A stretch of 64,000 bases of DNA from Flectobacillus roseus (lineage in GTDB: Bacteria > Bacteroidota > Bacteroidia > Cytophagales > Spirosomataceae): assembly GCF_030056665.1 (NCBI RefSeq), contig NZ_JASHIG010000003.1; one strand, given 5' to 3'. Positions 26,170-34,887 of the stretch are shown here, piece after piece. The notes beneath the pieces were generated by a model. It was not told the origin of the DNA. It did no database searches and saw only the letters and a list, made by a program, of their open reading frames with translations. Position 1 is the first letter of the stretch. Each line of letters starts with the position of its first letter. The position numbers and the translations under genes were made by a program.

Positions 26170-29100
26170 TTAAAACGATGCATTTACACCGAATGTGAAT
26201 GTTTGTGGAATGGGTACAGGGTTGATGTCGATACGCTCAGGGTCTGGACCTTGATAGCTTTTGCTTTTGAACCAGAATAAGTTTTCGCCCATTACATATA
26301 CACGTAGCTTTGAGAAAACAGCTTTTGGTGTAAGCGTATAACCCACTTGAACATTACGCATTTTGAAGTACGAAGTATTTACCATAAAATAGTCCGAAGT
26401 ACGAGTCTCGTTGTTATTGTCCTTTAAGGTAAGCGCTGGCACTGTTGTATTGGTGTTTTGAGGTGTCCAAGCATCGAATACCCCAGGGCCTACGTTTTCA
26501 CGGCTACGCATAAGGTTGTTATAAGTCGTGTACACATCAAAACCTGTACGTCCCGCTATACCCGAACCAAACAAGGACAGGTCAAAGTTTTTGTAAGTCA
26601 TGTCAAAACGAATACCGTATTCTAATGCTGGCAAAGTAGTACCAATCCAAGTGCGGTCAAGGTCGTCGATTCTACCATCATTATTAATATCTACATAGCG
26701 AATACGTCCCGGGGCAGCACCTACCTGTTGTGGAGCGGCATCTACCTCAGCTTGTGACTGGAATAAACCCGCAGTTTTGTAACCGAAAATATCAAATTGT
26801 GAATGTCCGATAATAGTGCTTACTAAGTTGCCAGGATAGGCTGGGCGAACTTCTTCAGGTAATTCAGTGATTTTATCTCTAAAATGAGCGAAGTTCGCAG
26901 AGATATTATACTTCAAACCGTTATTTACTTCACCATGATAACCCAATACCAATTCCCAACCTTTGTTTGATTTAGAAGCACCATTTACAGCTTTGGTTTG
27001 GCCTTCGCCTAATGTTGCTGCTACTGGAGGAGTAATCAAGATACCAGTAGTTTGACGAGTAAAGTAATCGAATGAACCAAAGAATTTATTGTTCAAAAAA
27101 GCAAAGTCGATACCAGCATTTACTTCGTCGGTAGTTTCCCATTTCAAACCTGCGTTGGCTGCTTGCGTTTGTACAAAGCCCGATGGCAAAGTACCTGTAT
27201 TAGCTCCAGAAAGAGAATAGGCCGTACCGATGTTCATGTATTGCTCCCAAAAACCACCTACCAATTGTGCTTGCGTGGTACCATAACGAGTGTCAAACAA
27301 CCCAAAACGAGCAATGTCTCCAATTTGTTGGTTACCTACACGACCAATACCTGCACGAAGTTTTAGTTCAGAAACAGTATTATTGTTTTTCAAGAAATCT
27401 TCTTTATCCAATTTCCAACCCAACGATGCCGCAGGGAAAATACCATAACGGTTGTCGGTACCAAATCTTGATGAACCATCGCGACGAACTGTCAATGCTG
27501 CCAAGTATTTATCGCTGTAAGTATAGTCTACACGACCGAATTGTGAGAATAGAATATTGCCCGTTACGTTACCAGTGAGTGTTGTGTTACCAGTACCTGC
27601 ACTCAAGGTAAAATAGTCTTCGTTTTGTAAGGCATATCCTTCTTTTTTCAAGAATTGCGTATTGAGTGTTGTTTTGATATATTCTGTACCCAATAAGAAT
27701 TTGAATTGATGTTTGTCGTTCAAATCCCAGTTATAGCGAAGGGTATTTGACCATGTTAAGCTCAAATATTGGTTTTGGTCAAAAGTTAAACTGTTAGTAG
27801 TACGGTTAAAAGCACCTTCTGAGAAAGTTGGTGTAATAATCTTGTTTTGGTAACTAGCGTTATCTGCTCCTAAATTAGTTTTGAAGAACAAGTTTTTAAT
27901 AGGTTGCACTTCAACAAAGATATTTCCGAAAGTACTCAAACGATTAGCATTGTTCCATTTGGCAATATCCTGCATGTGGAGTGGGTTGTTACGGTCAGAA
28001 TAACCACCACCTGAAGCACCTGCATACGTCACACCGTCTTTTTGGTACACAGGAATAGTTGGTACCAAACTCACTGCCAAACCTGTAGTAGTTGCACCAC
28101 CCAAGTCGGTAGCAGTAAGAGTTTCGTTTGAGTTAGCCACGCGAAGGTTTAAGCCAATACGAACTTTATCATTGAAGGCACGAGTCATAGCATTGATACT
28201 TCCGCTCAAACGGTCATAATTGGTAAAACGAAGCATCCCAGTGTTTTTCAACTGACCAAAGTTTACTTCTAACGATGAGGTTTTATTACCTGTCGAAATG
28301 GTAAAATCATTGCGAGTTACTACCCCCATTTTGTACATTACCGACTGCCAATCTGTATCGCCAACGGGCGTGTTTGGATCGCCGCCCACGAAAGGTTTTG
28401 GCGTAACGCTATTGAGTATAGGATTGCTAAAGTTTTTGTTCCAATCAAAATTATAAATCTCTCCATATCCCGAAGCAGGATCTTGTCCATCGTTGATGGA
28501 TGCCTGCCAAAGGGCTCTACCGCGGTCAACGGCATTGAGCATTTTGAAGCGCATTGCTTTTTCTGACTGGAAAGAAACACTGCTATTGAACTGAAACTCT
28601 ACTTTTCCATTAGTATCTCCACCATTTTTTGTCGTTACGATAATTACCCCGTTGGACGCACGAGCACCATAGATAGATTCAGCCGAAGCATCCTTCAATA
28701 CCTGTACCGATTCGATATTGGTTGGGCTAATATTCTGAAAAACTTCTGGACGTGTTGTCGGAATACCGTCGATGATGTACAATGGGTCATTATTGCCCAA
28801 GGTATTAGCACCACGAATCAAAATACGGCTGTTTGAGCCATTAGGCGAGCCATCTTTTTCGATATACAAACCAGCCACACGGCCTTGCAAAGCTTGCATT
28901 GGGTTACCAGAACTAATATTTTTGAGCGGTTTCATATCTACCACTGCAACCGAGCCTGTGAGGTCCTGCTTGCGTGAAGAAGTATAACCTACCACAACAA
29001 CTTCGTTGAGCTGATTGCTAGATTCAAGGGCAATAACCAGATTGGTTTGTGTGCCAATAGTAACTGTTTGTGTGGTATAACCAACATAAGAAACCGTCAA

Positions 29101-29316
29101 ACTTTTGGCCGTTTCAGGAACCGTCAACGTAAAATAGCCCTCTGCATTGGTAGAGGCTCCTTTAGTAGTGCCTGTGATTTGGATATTGGCTCCAATGAGC
29201 GCTTCTTTGGTGTCGGCAGCAATGACTTTACCAGAAATACTGCGCTGTTGTGCAAGCGATTGCTGGGAAAGTCCCAACATCGACAAGAGGAAAAAGAGTA
29301 ATAAATTTTTTCTCAT
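26170..29316 (-). CDS. SusC/RagA-family TonB-linked outer-membrane transporter (fructan locus)
   Basis: A 1048-residue TonB-dependent transporter. Signal peptide (MRKNLLLFFLLSMLGLSQQSLA), then a carboxypeptidase-regulatory-like domain (about 27-105: ISGKVIAADTKEALIGANI), then the plug with the SusC signature LNEVVVVGYTSSRKQDLTGSV and MQALQGRVAGLYIEKDGSP (about 115-230), then a barrel ending LTPKAVFSKLRVYVMGENLF and a terminal aromatic strand (FTFGVNASF). It moves oligosaccharide captured by SusD into the periplasm using TonB. It starts 99 bases after the fructokinase stop, so cotranscription is likely. Confidence 0.96.
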   Translation of the reverse strand: MRKNLLLFFLLSMLGLSQQSLAQQRSISGKVIAADTKEALIGANIQITGTTKGASTNAEGYFTLTVPETAKSLTVSYVGYTTQTVTIGTQTNLVIALESSNQLNEVVVVGYTSSRKQDLTGSVAVVDMKPLKNISSGNPMQALQGRVAGLYIEKDGSPNGSNSRILIRGANTLGNNDPLYIIDGIPTTRPEVFQNISPTNIESVQVLKDASAESIYGARASNGVIIVTTKNGGDTNGKVEFQFNSSVSFQSEKAMRFKMLNAVDRGRALWQASINDGQDPASGYGEIYNFDWNKNFSNPILNSVTPKPFVGGDPNTPVGDTDWQSVMYKMGVVTRNDFTISTGNKTSSLEVNFGQLKNTGMLRFTNYDRLSGSINAMTRAFNDKVRIGLNLRVANSNETLTATDLGGATTTGLAVSLVPTIPVYQKDGVTYAGASGGGYSDRNNPLHMQDIAKWNNANRLSTFGNIFVEVQPIKNLFFKTNLGADNASYQNKIITPTFSEGAFNRTTNSLTFDQNQYLSLTWSNTLRYNWDLNDKHQFKFLLGTEYIKTTLNTQFLKKEGYALQNEDYFTLSAGTGNTTLTGNVTGNILFSQFGRVDYTYSDKYLAALTVRRDGSSRFGTDNRYGIFPAASLGWKLDKEDFLKNNNTVSELKLRAGIGRVGNQQIGDIARFGLFDTRYGTTQAQLVGGFWEQYMNIGTAYSLSGANTGTLPSGFVQTQAANAGLKWETTDEVNAGIDFAFLNNKFFGSFDYFTRQTTGILITPPVAATLGEGQTKAVNGASKSNKGWELVLGYHGEVNNGLKYNISANFAHFRDKITELPEEVRPAYPGNLVSTIIGHSQFDIFGYKTAGLFQSQAEVDAAPQQVGAAPGRIRYVDINNDGRIDDLDRTWIGTTLPALEYGIRFDMTYKNFDLSLFGSGIAGRTGFDVYTTYNNLMRSRENVGPGVFDAWTPQNTNTTVPALTLKDNNNETRTSDYFMVNTSYFKMRNVQVGYTLTPKAVFSKLRVYVMGENLFWFKSKSYQGPDPERIDINPVPIPQTFTFGVNASF

Positions 29317-29415
29317 TATTTTAGGATTTATTAGTTAAAGATTTTTGAGGGACAAAGTGGCAAAGGCACAAAGTCATCGAGTGTTTCTATGTCGAAGAGA
29401 TACATTCGTCCTCTA

Positions 29416-30327
29416 TCACATAGTCACATTTATTTTATTGGTTTGCGCCTTTTTCGCTAAACATTTTTCAATACTTTCTTCAGAAATAAATGGCGTAGCA
29501 CCGTGATGCGTAGCTACCAAAGCTCCTACTGCACAGGCTTTTTGTAGGGCATATTCGTAGTTGTCATTTTGTAAAAAACTAGAAAGAAAACTCGCCAAAA
29601 ATGAATCGCCACTACCGATGGTATCACATACCTCTACTGGAAAACCTTCGCTTCGATAAAACAAACCTTGATGATAAAGCACAGCCCCGTCGGCACCCAG
29701 CGTGACGCAGATGGTTTTGAGTTGGAAATGCGTCGCTAACCTTGAAATTTGTTCTTCAATAGTATTTTCTACAAAAAACCAAGAACAGATTTCGGCTAAC
29801 TCATGATGATTGAGCTTGACCATATCGGCTTGTGTCATCAGATACGAAAGCGTGGTTGTATCATAATATGGCGGTCGGAGATTCACATCTAAGACTTTGA
29901 ATTTGGCCACTTGTAAAAGCTCTTTTAGGGTTTCAAAACTCTGAGGTGAGCGGGCCGATAAACTTCCAAATACCAAACAATCAGCTTGAACAACAGTGTC
30001 TAAGGCAAGTGGTTCAGACTGGATGTAGTCCCACGCTACAGGTTTGACGATTTTGTAAGTCACATTGCTTTTGTCATCCATATTGACTTTTACAACACCT
30101 GTTAAATGGGTATTGCCTTGTTGAATGAGTTGACAGTTAAGTTCTTTACTTTTGACAAATTCGATTAACTCTTTGCCTAGGTCATCGGTCCCGATACGAC
30201 TGATAATAGATACCTGATGACCAAAATGTTTGAGGTGAATAGCTACATTCATAGGAGCACCACCAGGGATTTTTCCACTCGGAAGCATATCCCAAAGCAT
30301 CTCGCCAAAGCATACAAATTGTTTCAT
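29416..30327 (-). CDS. PfkB-family carbohydrate kinase, probable fructokinase
   Basis: A 303-residue ribokinase-fold kinase. The N-terminal motif GKIPGGAPMNVAIHLKHFG binds sugar and the C-terminal VCDTIGSGDSFLASF holds the catalytic aspartate and anion hole. The start MKQFVCFGEMLWDMLPSG is typical of bacterial fructokinases. It is 12 bases downstream of the sugar transporter gene and belongs to a locus with a GH32 beta-fructosidase, so phosphorylation of imported fructose to fructose-6-phosphate is the likely role. Confidence 0.92.
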   Translation of the reverse strand: MKQFVCFGEMLWDMLPSGKIPGGAPMNVAIHLKHFGHQVSIISRIGTDDLGKELIEFVKSKELNCQLIQQGNTHLTGVVKVNMDDKSNVTYKIVKPVAWDYIQSEPLALDTVVQADCLVFGSLSARSPQSFETLKELLQVAKFKVLDVNLRPPYYDTTTLSYLMTQADMVKLNHHELAEICSWFFVENTIEEQISRLATHFQLKTICVTLGADGAVLYHQGLFYRSEGFPVEVCDTIGSGDSFLASFLSSFLQNDNYEYALQKACAVGALVATHHGATPFISEESIEKCLAKKAQTNKINVTM

Positions 30328-30339
30328 TTGAAATAGGGT

Positions 30340-31668
30340 TTAATGAGCTAAAACGATTATTTCAGAATTTTCGAGACTCGTTCCTTTGGTTTCAGGCATG
30401 ATTTTCCAAGCAAAAAATCCTTGAAGTACCATCATCAGAGCAAAAAAGCTAAAGGTGATGCCTCCGCCGAGGGTTTCGGCCAAATAGGGAAAGGTAAATG
30501 TGATGATGGCTGCCAGTATCCAGTGGGTGAAACTCCCAATGGCTTGTCCATACGCTCGAACCTCGTTGGGAAATATTTCGGCAATGAATACCCAAATCAC
30601 AGCGCCTTGCGAAAAGCCAAAGAATCCAATAAATAAGAAGAGGTAAAAAGGAACCCAAAGGCTATTGCCTCCCAAATAGAAAGACTGTGCCACCAATACT
30701 AAGGCTACTACCAAGCCAATGGAACCCCAACGCATAAGCGCTCTGCGTCCGAATTTGTCGATAATGGCAATGCCCAAAAGCGTAGAAAGTAAGTTGACTA
30801 AACCTATTCCTGCCGATGATAGGAGAGAGGAGTCTTTGCCCAGTCCCGACATTTCGAAAATGCGGGGAGCAAAATAAATAATAGCATTAATGCCAGAAAC
30901 TTGATTAAACACTGCAAATAGTACCGATAAGGTCAGCGGACGACGATAAGCAGGTTGCCAAAGTAAGCTGAATTGGCTTTTGCCTTGTGACTGAGCGCTT
31001 TCTTGAATTTGGGCTAAAATCTTCTCTGCATTGTGCGTATCGATTGTTTCAAGAATCGTTTTGGCTGTTTGAAAATCCTTTTTTACCAATACCAACCAAC
31101 GTGGACTTTCTGGAATGAGTAATACTGTTACGATAAAAAGGAGGGAAGGTAAAGCCTGAATACCGAGCATCCAGCGCCAAGCTTCTGTAAATACTTCGGA
31201 TAAAAGAAAGTTGGATAAATACGCCATTAGGATGCCCAATACCACATTGAACTGAAACATAGCAACCAATCGACCTCTTTTGCTAGGCGGTGCAATTTCG
31301 GAAATATACATGGGTGCTACTACCGAAGAAATTCCAACGCCTAATCCACCCAGAAATCTAAACAACAAGAAGATACTCCAATTGGGTGCGAAAGCAGTAC
31401 CCAATGAGGCAATCAAATAGAAGATAGCGATTAATAATAAGGTAAAACGACGACCGTATTGCTGTGCAGGAATACCTCCCAACAAAGAGCCTAATACTGT
31501 TCCGATTAAAGCAACCGAAACGGTAAGTCCGTGCTCAAATACATTGAGGTTCCATAGGTGCTGGAGGGTTTGTTCTACGCCCGAAATAACTGCAGTGTCG
31601 AAGCCAAATAGGAAGCCTCCTAATGCAGCAGATAACGACCATAATACTAGTTTTAAATTCTGATTCAT
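30340..31668 (-). CDS. Sugar-porter MFS transporter, probable fructose importer
   Basis: A 442-residue inner-membrane symporter of the sugar porter family with 12 helices. Diagnostic motifs: GFLFGFDTAVISGVEQTL in helix 1, PAQQYGRRFTLLL after helix 2, APPSKRGRLVAMFQF after helix 4, IPESPRWLV before the central loop, QVSGINAIIYFAPRIF in helix 7 and IDKFGRRALMRWG after helix 8, and MPETKGTSLE at the end. Its place ahead of fructokinase predicts fructose as substrate. It is preceded by a TAnnTTTG box and, further up, a candidate operator. Confidence 0.93.
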   Translation of the reverse strand: MNQNLKLVLWSLSAALGGFLFGFDTAVISGVEQTLQHLWNLNVFEHGLTVSVALIGTVLGSLLGGIPAQQYGRRFTLLLIAIFYLIASLGTAFAPNWSIFLLFRFLGGLGVGISSVVAPMYISEIAPPSKRGRLVAMFQFNVVLGILMAYLSNFLLSEVFTEAWRWMLGIQALPSLLFIVTVLLIPESPRWLVLVKKDFQTAKTILETIDTHNAEKILAQIQESAQSQGKSQFSLLWQPAYRRPLTLSVLFAVFNQVSGINAIIYFAPRIFEMSGLGKDSSLLSSAGIGLVNLLSTLLGIAIIDKFGRRALMRWGSIGLVVALVLVAQSFYLGGNSLWVPFYLFLFIGFFGFSQGAVIWVFIAEIFPNEVRAYGQAIGSFTHWILAAIITFTFPYLAETLGGGITFSFFALMMVLQGFFAWKIMPETKGTSLENSEIIVLAH

Positions 31669-31693
31669 GATAGACTGTTGAATTTTGATGAAC

Positions 31694-31701
31694 CAAAATT
31701 A
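31694..31701 (-). promoter_or_regulatory. -7 box TAATTTTG of the transporter-kinase-SusCD transcript
   Basis: Read on the minus strand it matches TAnnTTTG and lies 25 bases before the MFS start codon. Confidence 0.45.
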
Positions 31702-31821
31702 GACTAAACTATAGGCGTTTATTGTCAGTTTTCTTTCAAAGAGTTTTATAATTGATACATTGATTTAATGTGTTGATAATGAGAGATTTATATTATTTTT
31801 TAAAAATAAATTTATTGCTTA

Positions 31822-31848
31822 TGTTGCATAGATTCAAATAATGTTACA
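31822..31848. promoter_or_regulatory. Candidate regulator site: TGTTGCA and TGTTACA 20 bp apart
   Basis: Two half-sites in direct repeat (31822-31828 and 31842-31848), two helical turns apart, as expected for an AraC-type activator. They lie at the very end of the regulator gene and upstream of the transporter operon. Similar pairs are upstream of GH32. They are about 135-160 bases from the predicted start point, farther than usual. Confidence 0.4.
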
Positions 31849-34557
31849 TCAACTATTTCGCCATTCTGATGGCGTTTGCTGGGTCTTTTGCTTGAAGAAA
31901 GTCGTGAAATAACTAGGGTTATTAAATCCTAGTTCGTAGGCTATTTCAGAGATAGTTTTATCTGATTCTTTGAGTAAAGCCTTTGCTTTTAGGAGTTTAA
32001 AATCGGCAATATAATCTGTTACATTTTTGTTGGTCAAGGCGGAAATTTTTCTAAAAAGCTGAACCCTCGACATACCCAATTCTCGACTGAGTTTTTCGAC
32101 CGAAAGAGTGCTTTCCGTGAGGTGTTTTTCTAGTAATAATTCAAACTCTACTAAGAATTTGCGTTCACCTTTTTGTATTTGACTAGGGTTAGTAATTTCT
32201 CCCGAAAATCTTCTACGCATTCTATCACGATTGTCGAGGAGGCCTTTGATTTTTTCTTCTAAAAGTTGTTGATTAAAAGGTTTCGGAATATAAGCATCTG
32301 CTCCTGCACGAGTTCCTTCGATTTGGTTCTCGGTTTGCCCTTTGGCTGTCAACAAAATCACAGGAATATGCGAAGAACGAAAATCATTTTTGATTTTTTG
32401 TGTCAATGAAAATCCGTCCATGCCGGGCAACATGACATCGCTAATAATCAAATCGGGGATATTGCTAAGTATTTCTGTCCAACCCGCTTCGGCGGTTTCT
32501 ACACTTACAACATTATAGAATTGTTGTAATTTTTGTTTCAAGAAAAGTCGTAAATCGGGGTTGTCTTCAATCAATACAAGCGTATTTTCATGGTGCTGCA
32601 CGGCAGGCGTATCCACCACTACCGTGGGTTCGATATCTTCTTTGGTATAATGTGGCATTAGAGAGATTCCTTCTATGTCCTCTGATGCAAGTATAGGCAA
32701 AATAATTTTGAAGGTTGTACCTTTTCCTTTTTGAGATTCGACTTCTATTTCACCTTGGTGTAAGGTCAAAAATTCCCTAGAAAGTGCCAAACCCAAACCT
32801 GTTCCCAGCGAAATATTCTGATTGCCTCGATAAAACAAATCAAAAGCTCTTTCTTTTTCTTCTTGGGTCATCCCGATGCCATTGTCAGCAATAAGAATCT
32901 CTAACTTTTCCACATTTTTCAATAACGAAATGTGGATAGCACCACCATCAGGCGTGTATTTGAACGCATTGGAAATAATATTGAAAAAGACTTTATCTAA
33001 CTTTTCGGCATCAAATGAAAAAGGTAAGGTTTTGAATGGGCAAATAAACTGTAAATCGATTTGTTGACTTTTAGCTTTTACCTGAAAATCGTTGACAATA
33101 TCTTTGATAAAACTCACTAAATCATGCTGTTGGCGATTCAATTCCATTTTTCCGGAATCTACTTTTCGTAACTCTAGCAACTGATCAACCAGTCGCAAAA
33201 GACGATTGGCGTTTTTCTGGATTAACAAAAAAGCTTGTCGAGTTTCTTTGACATCTAAGGTTTTTCGGTGAAGAATATCTTGCGTTGGTGTCAAAATAAG
33301 ACTCAGAGGCGTTCGAAACTCGTGAGAGATATAGGAGTAAAAACGAAGTTTATCTTCGGTGGCTTGTTTGGCCAGTAGCGAGATGCGTTCTATTTCATTT
33401 TTTTGGTTTAAAATAGCCTCATTTTGTTCTGACAATCGTACGTTGGAATCTTGGCGGTCTCTGAAAAGATAAAACAATACAGCACCAAGAAGCAATAGTA
33501 AAATCAAGAAGAAAAAGGATAAATACAAAACTGCTTGTTGGGAAGAAAAAATCTTGGTCAAATCTTTGATTCGAGTGGCTTGTCGCTCAATATCAGCATG
33601 TTGCTCTTTTAATTTGTTGAGTTGCGCCAACATGATATTCACATTTTGGGCGTCGATAACGCTTGTGAAAAGTTGATTTTCTTTTTCAAAAGCCTGTTTG
33701 CGAAGAATTTTAGCTGCTACACGGATAGACTCTTCGCCACCTGTAGGGTACAAAATGGTGGCATTGATGATCCCTTTTTTTACTAAATCCAGCCCTAGGT
33801 TATTACCAACAAGACCATCTACGCCAATGAATTTTACCTTTTTTTCGATGCCTAAATTCTTACATACATCATAGGCAATTAAAGCGCATCGGTCGTTATG
33901 GGCAAAGATTAAGTCGGTCAGATTGGGATTTTTTGAGAGTTTTTGAGTCAAAGCTTCTCTCAAGTCTTTATCTGCCCAGTCCTTGTTCAGATAGTCAACG
34001 TATTGAATATGAGGGTATTTTTGAATAACCGAGTGAAAACCACCGTGACGTCCAATAGCAGGAGCTGTTCTTGGACCGAAACCGACTTCTAATACTCGAC
34101 CATGTCCATTAAGGAGAATATTGGCATATTCGCCAGCGTGCTGCCCAACAACTAGGTTGTTTGCTCCCACAAAAGCCGTAAATTGGTCAGAAAAAACGCG
34201 ACGGTCAACTACTAGTACGGGTATTCCTTTTTGATAAGCCTTTGTAATAACTGGCTCCAGCAACTTACTATCATTGGGTGATACAATGAGCAAATCCACA
34301 GGAAGATTGATAAGCTCTTCAATTTGAGCGTATTGGGTTTGGTTATTCCATTTGGAGTCCTTCAGAATCATACTAAGCTCTGGGTAAAAACTTAGTTCTC
34401 TGTTCATGCCCTCGACCATTTCTTCACGCCAACGGTCGTCCATTCCACATTGAGAAAATCCGATACGAAAATGCTGTTTCTCATTTGATTGGCAGGCACT
34501 ACAAATCAAAATAATTAGCATAAAAAGCCATGTATAGGAAGAGATATGTTTTTGCAT
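31849..34557 (-). CDS. Hybrid two-component system sensor/regulator of the fructan locus
   Basis: A 902-residue one-protein signalling system. A signal/anchor with lipobox-like IILICSACQ is followed by a periplasmic sugar-binding (LacI/RbsB-like) domain at about 30-320 (RIGFSQCGMDDRWREEMVEG; LIVSPNDSKLLEPVI). A transmembrane helix lies near 342-365, the HisKA domain has His412 (YISHEFRTPLSLILTP), then HATPase (ADNGIGMTQEEKERAF; GTGLGLALSREFL). The receiver has Asp707 (ISDVMLPGMDGF), and the C-terminal AraC HTH covers about 800-902 (LSRELGMSRVQLFRKI). The same architecture senses fructose in Bacteroides BT1754. The frame is open further up to 34821 but that part lies in repeat A, so 34557 is the start. 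Confidence 0.94.
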   Translation of the reverse strand: MQKHISSYTWLFMLIILICSACQSNEKQHFRIGFSQCGMDDRWREEMVEGMNRELSFYPELSMILKDSKWNNQTQYAQIEELINLPVDLLIVSPNDSKLLEPVITKAYQKGIPVLVVDRRVFSDQFTAFVGANNLVVGQHAGEYANILLNGHGRVLEVGFGPRTAPAIGRHGGFHSVIQKYPHIQYVDYLNKDWADKDLREALTQKLSKNPNLTDLIFAHNDRCALIAYDVCKNLGIEKKVKFIGVDGLVGNNLGLDLVKKGIINATILYPTGGEESIRVAAKILRKQAFEKENQLFTSVIDAQNVNIMLAQLNKLKEQHADIERQATRIKDLTKIFSSQQAVLYLSFFFLILLLLLGAVLFYLFRDRQDSNVRLSEQNEAILNQKNEIERISLLAKQATEDKLRFYSYISHEFRTPLSLILTPTQDILHRKTLDVKETRQAFLLIQKNANRLLRLVDQLLELRKVDSGKMELNRQQHDLVSFIKDIVNDFQVKAKSQQIDLQFICPFKTLPFSFDAEKLDKVFFNIISNAFKYTPDGGAIHISLLKNVEKLEILIADNGIGMTQEEKERAFDLFYRGNQNISLGTGLGLALSREFLTLHQGEIEVESQKGKGTTFKIILPILASEDIEGISLMPHYTKEDIEPTVVVDTPAVQHHENTLVLIEDNPDLRLFLKQKLQQFYNVVSVETAEAGWTEILSNIPDLIISDVMLPGMDGFSLTQKIKNDFRSSHIPVILLTAKGQTENQIEGTRAGADAYIPKPFNQQLLEEKIKGLLDNRDRMRRRFSGEITNPSQIQKGERKFLVEFELLLEKHLTESTLSVEKLSRELGMSRVQLFRKISALTNKNVTDYIADFKLLKAKALLKESDKTISEIAYELGFNNPSYFTTFFKQKTQQTPSEWRNS

Positions 34558-34589
34558 ATTGATGAAGAAATGGGTTATCCCTAAATGAC

Positions 34590-34631
34590 AAAAAGATAAA
34601 CAATGTTTGGAAAAACATCGCTTATCTTTTT
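34590..34631 (-). terminator. Nested hairpin between repeat A and the sensor gene
   Basis: AAAAAGATAA (34590-34599) pairs with TTATCTTTTT (34622-34631), with an inner ATGTTT/AAACAT stem. On the minus strand it ends in a T-run, so it may terminate the GH32 transcript upstream of the sensor gene. Confidence 0.5.
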
Positions 34632-34647
34632 GAGAAGGGGTCAGGTT

Positions 34648-34856
34648 GAGAGTATGTTTAAAAATTTTATTTGGCATTTGGAGAAGAAACAAATTTTCCC
34701 TTCGACACCCCTTACTTTTCTTGTCTTGACACAAGAAAAGTAACAAAAGAAAGTCAAGAAATCCTAAACTCGCCTGCGGCTCAAACAACAGGATTTCAGG
34801 AAAACAAATACATACTTTCAATTTCCAATGATTTATAAGATTTAAACATGCTCTAA
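34648..34856 (+). repeat. MITE-like dispersed repeat A, copy 2
   Basis: A 209-bp copy between the GH32 and sensor genes. Ends: GAGAGTATGTTTAAAAATT and, inverted, TTAGAGCATGTTTAAATC. The first internal stem is complete here: TTACTTTTCTTGT with ACAAGAAAAGTAA. The GC-rich loop insertions of copy 1 are missing. Confidence 0.8.
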
Positions 34857-34887
34857 GATGCTTTGAGCCTTAGTTCAAATATTTACG

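Noticed and set aside
34558..34821. Extension of the hybrid sensor by 88 residues
   Set aside because: The extension translates repeat A and a hairpin; the signal/anchor sequence begins at the ATG at 34557.
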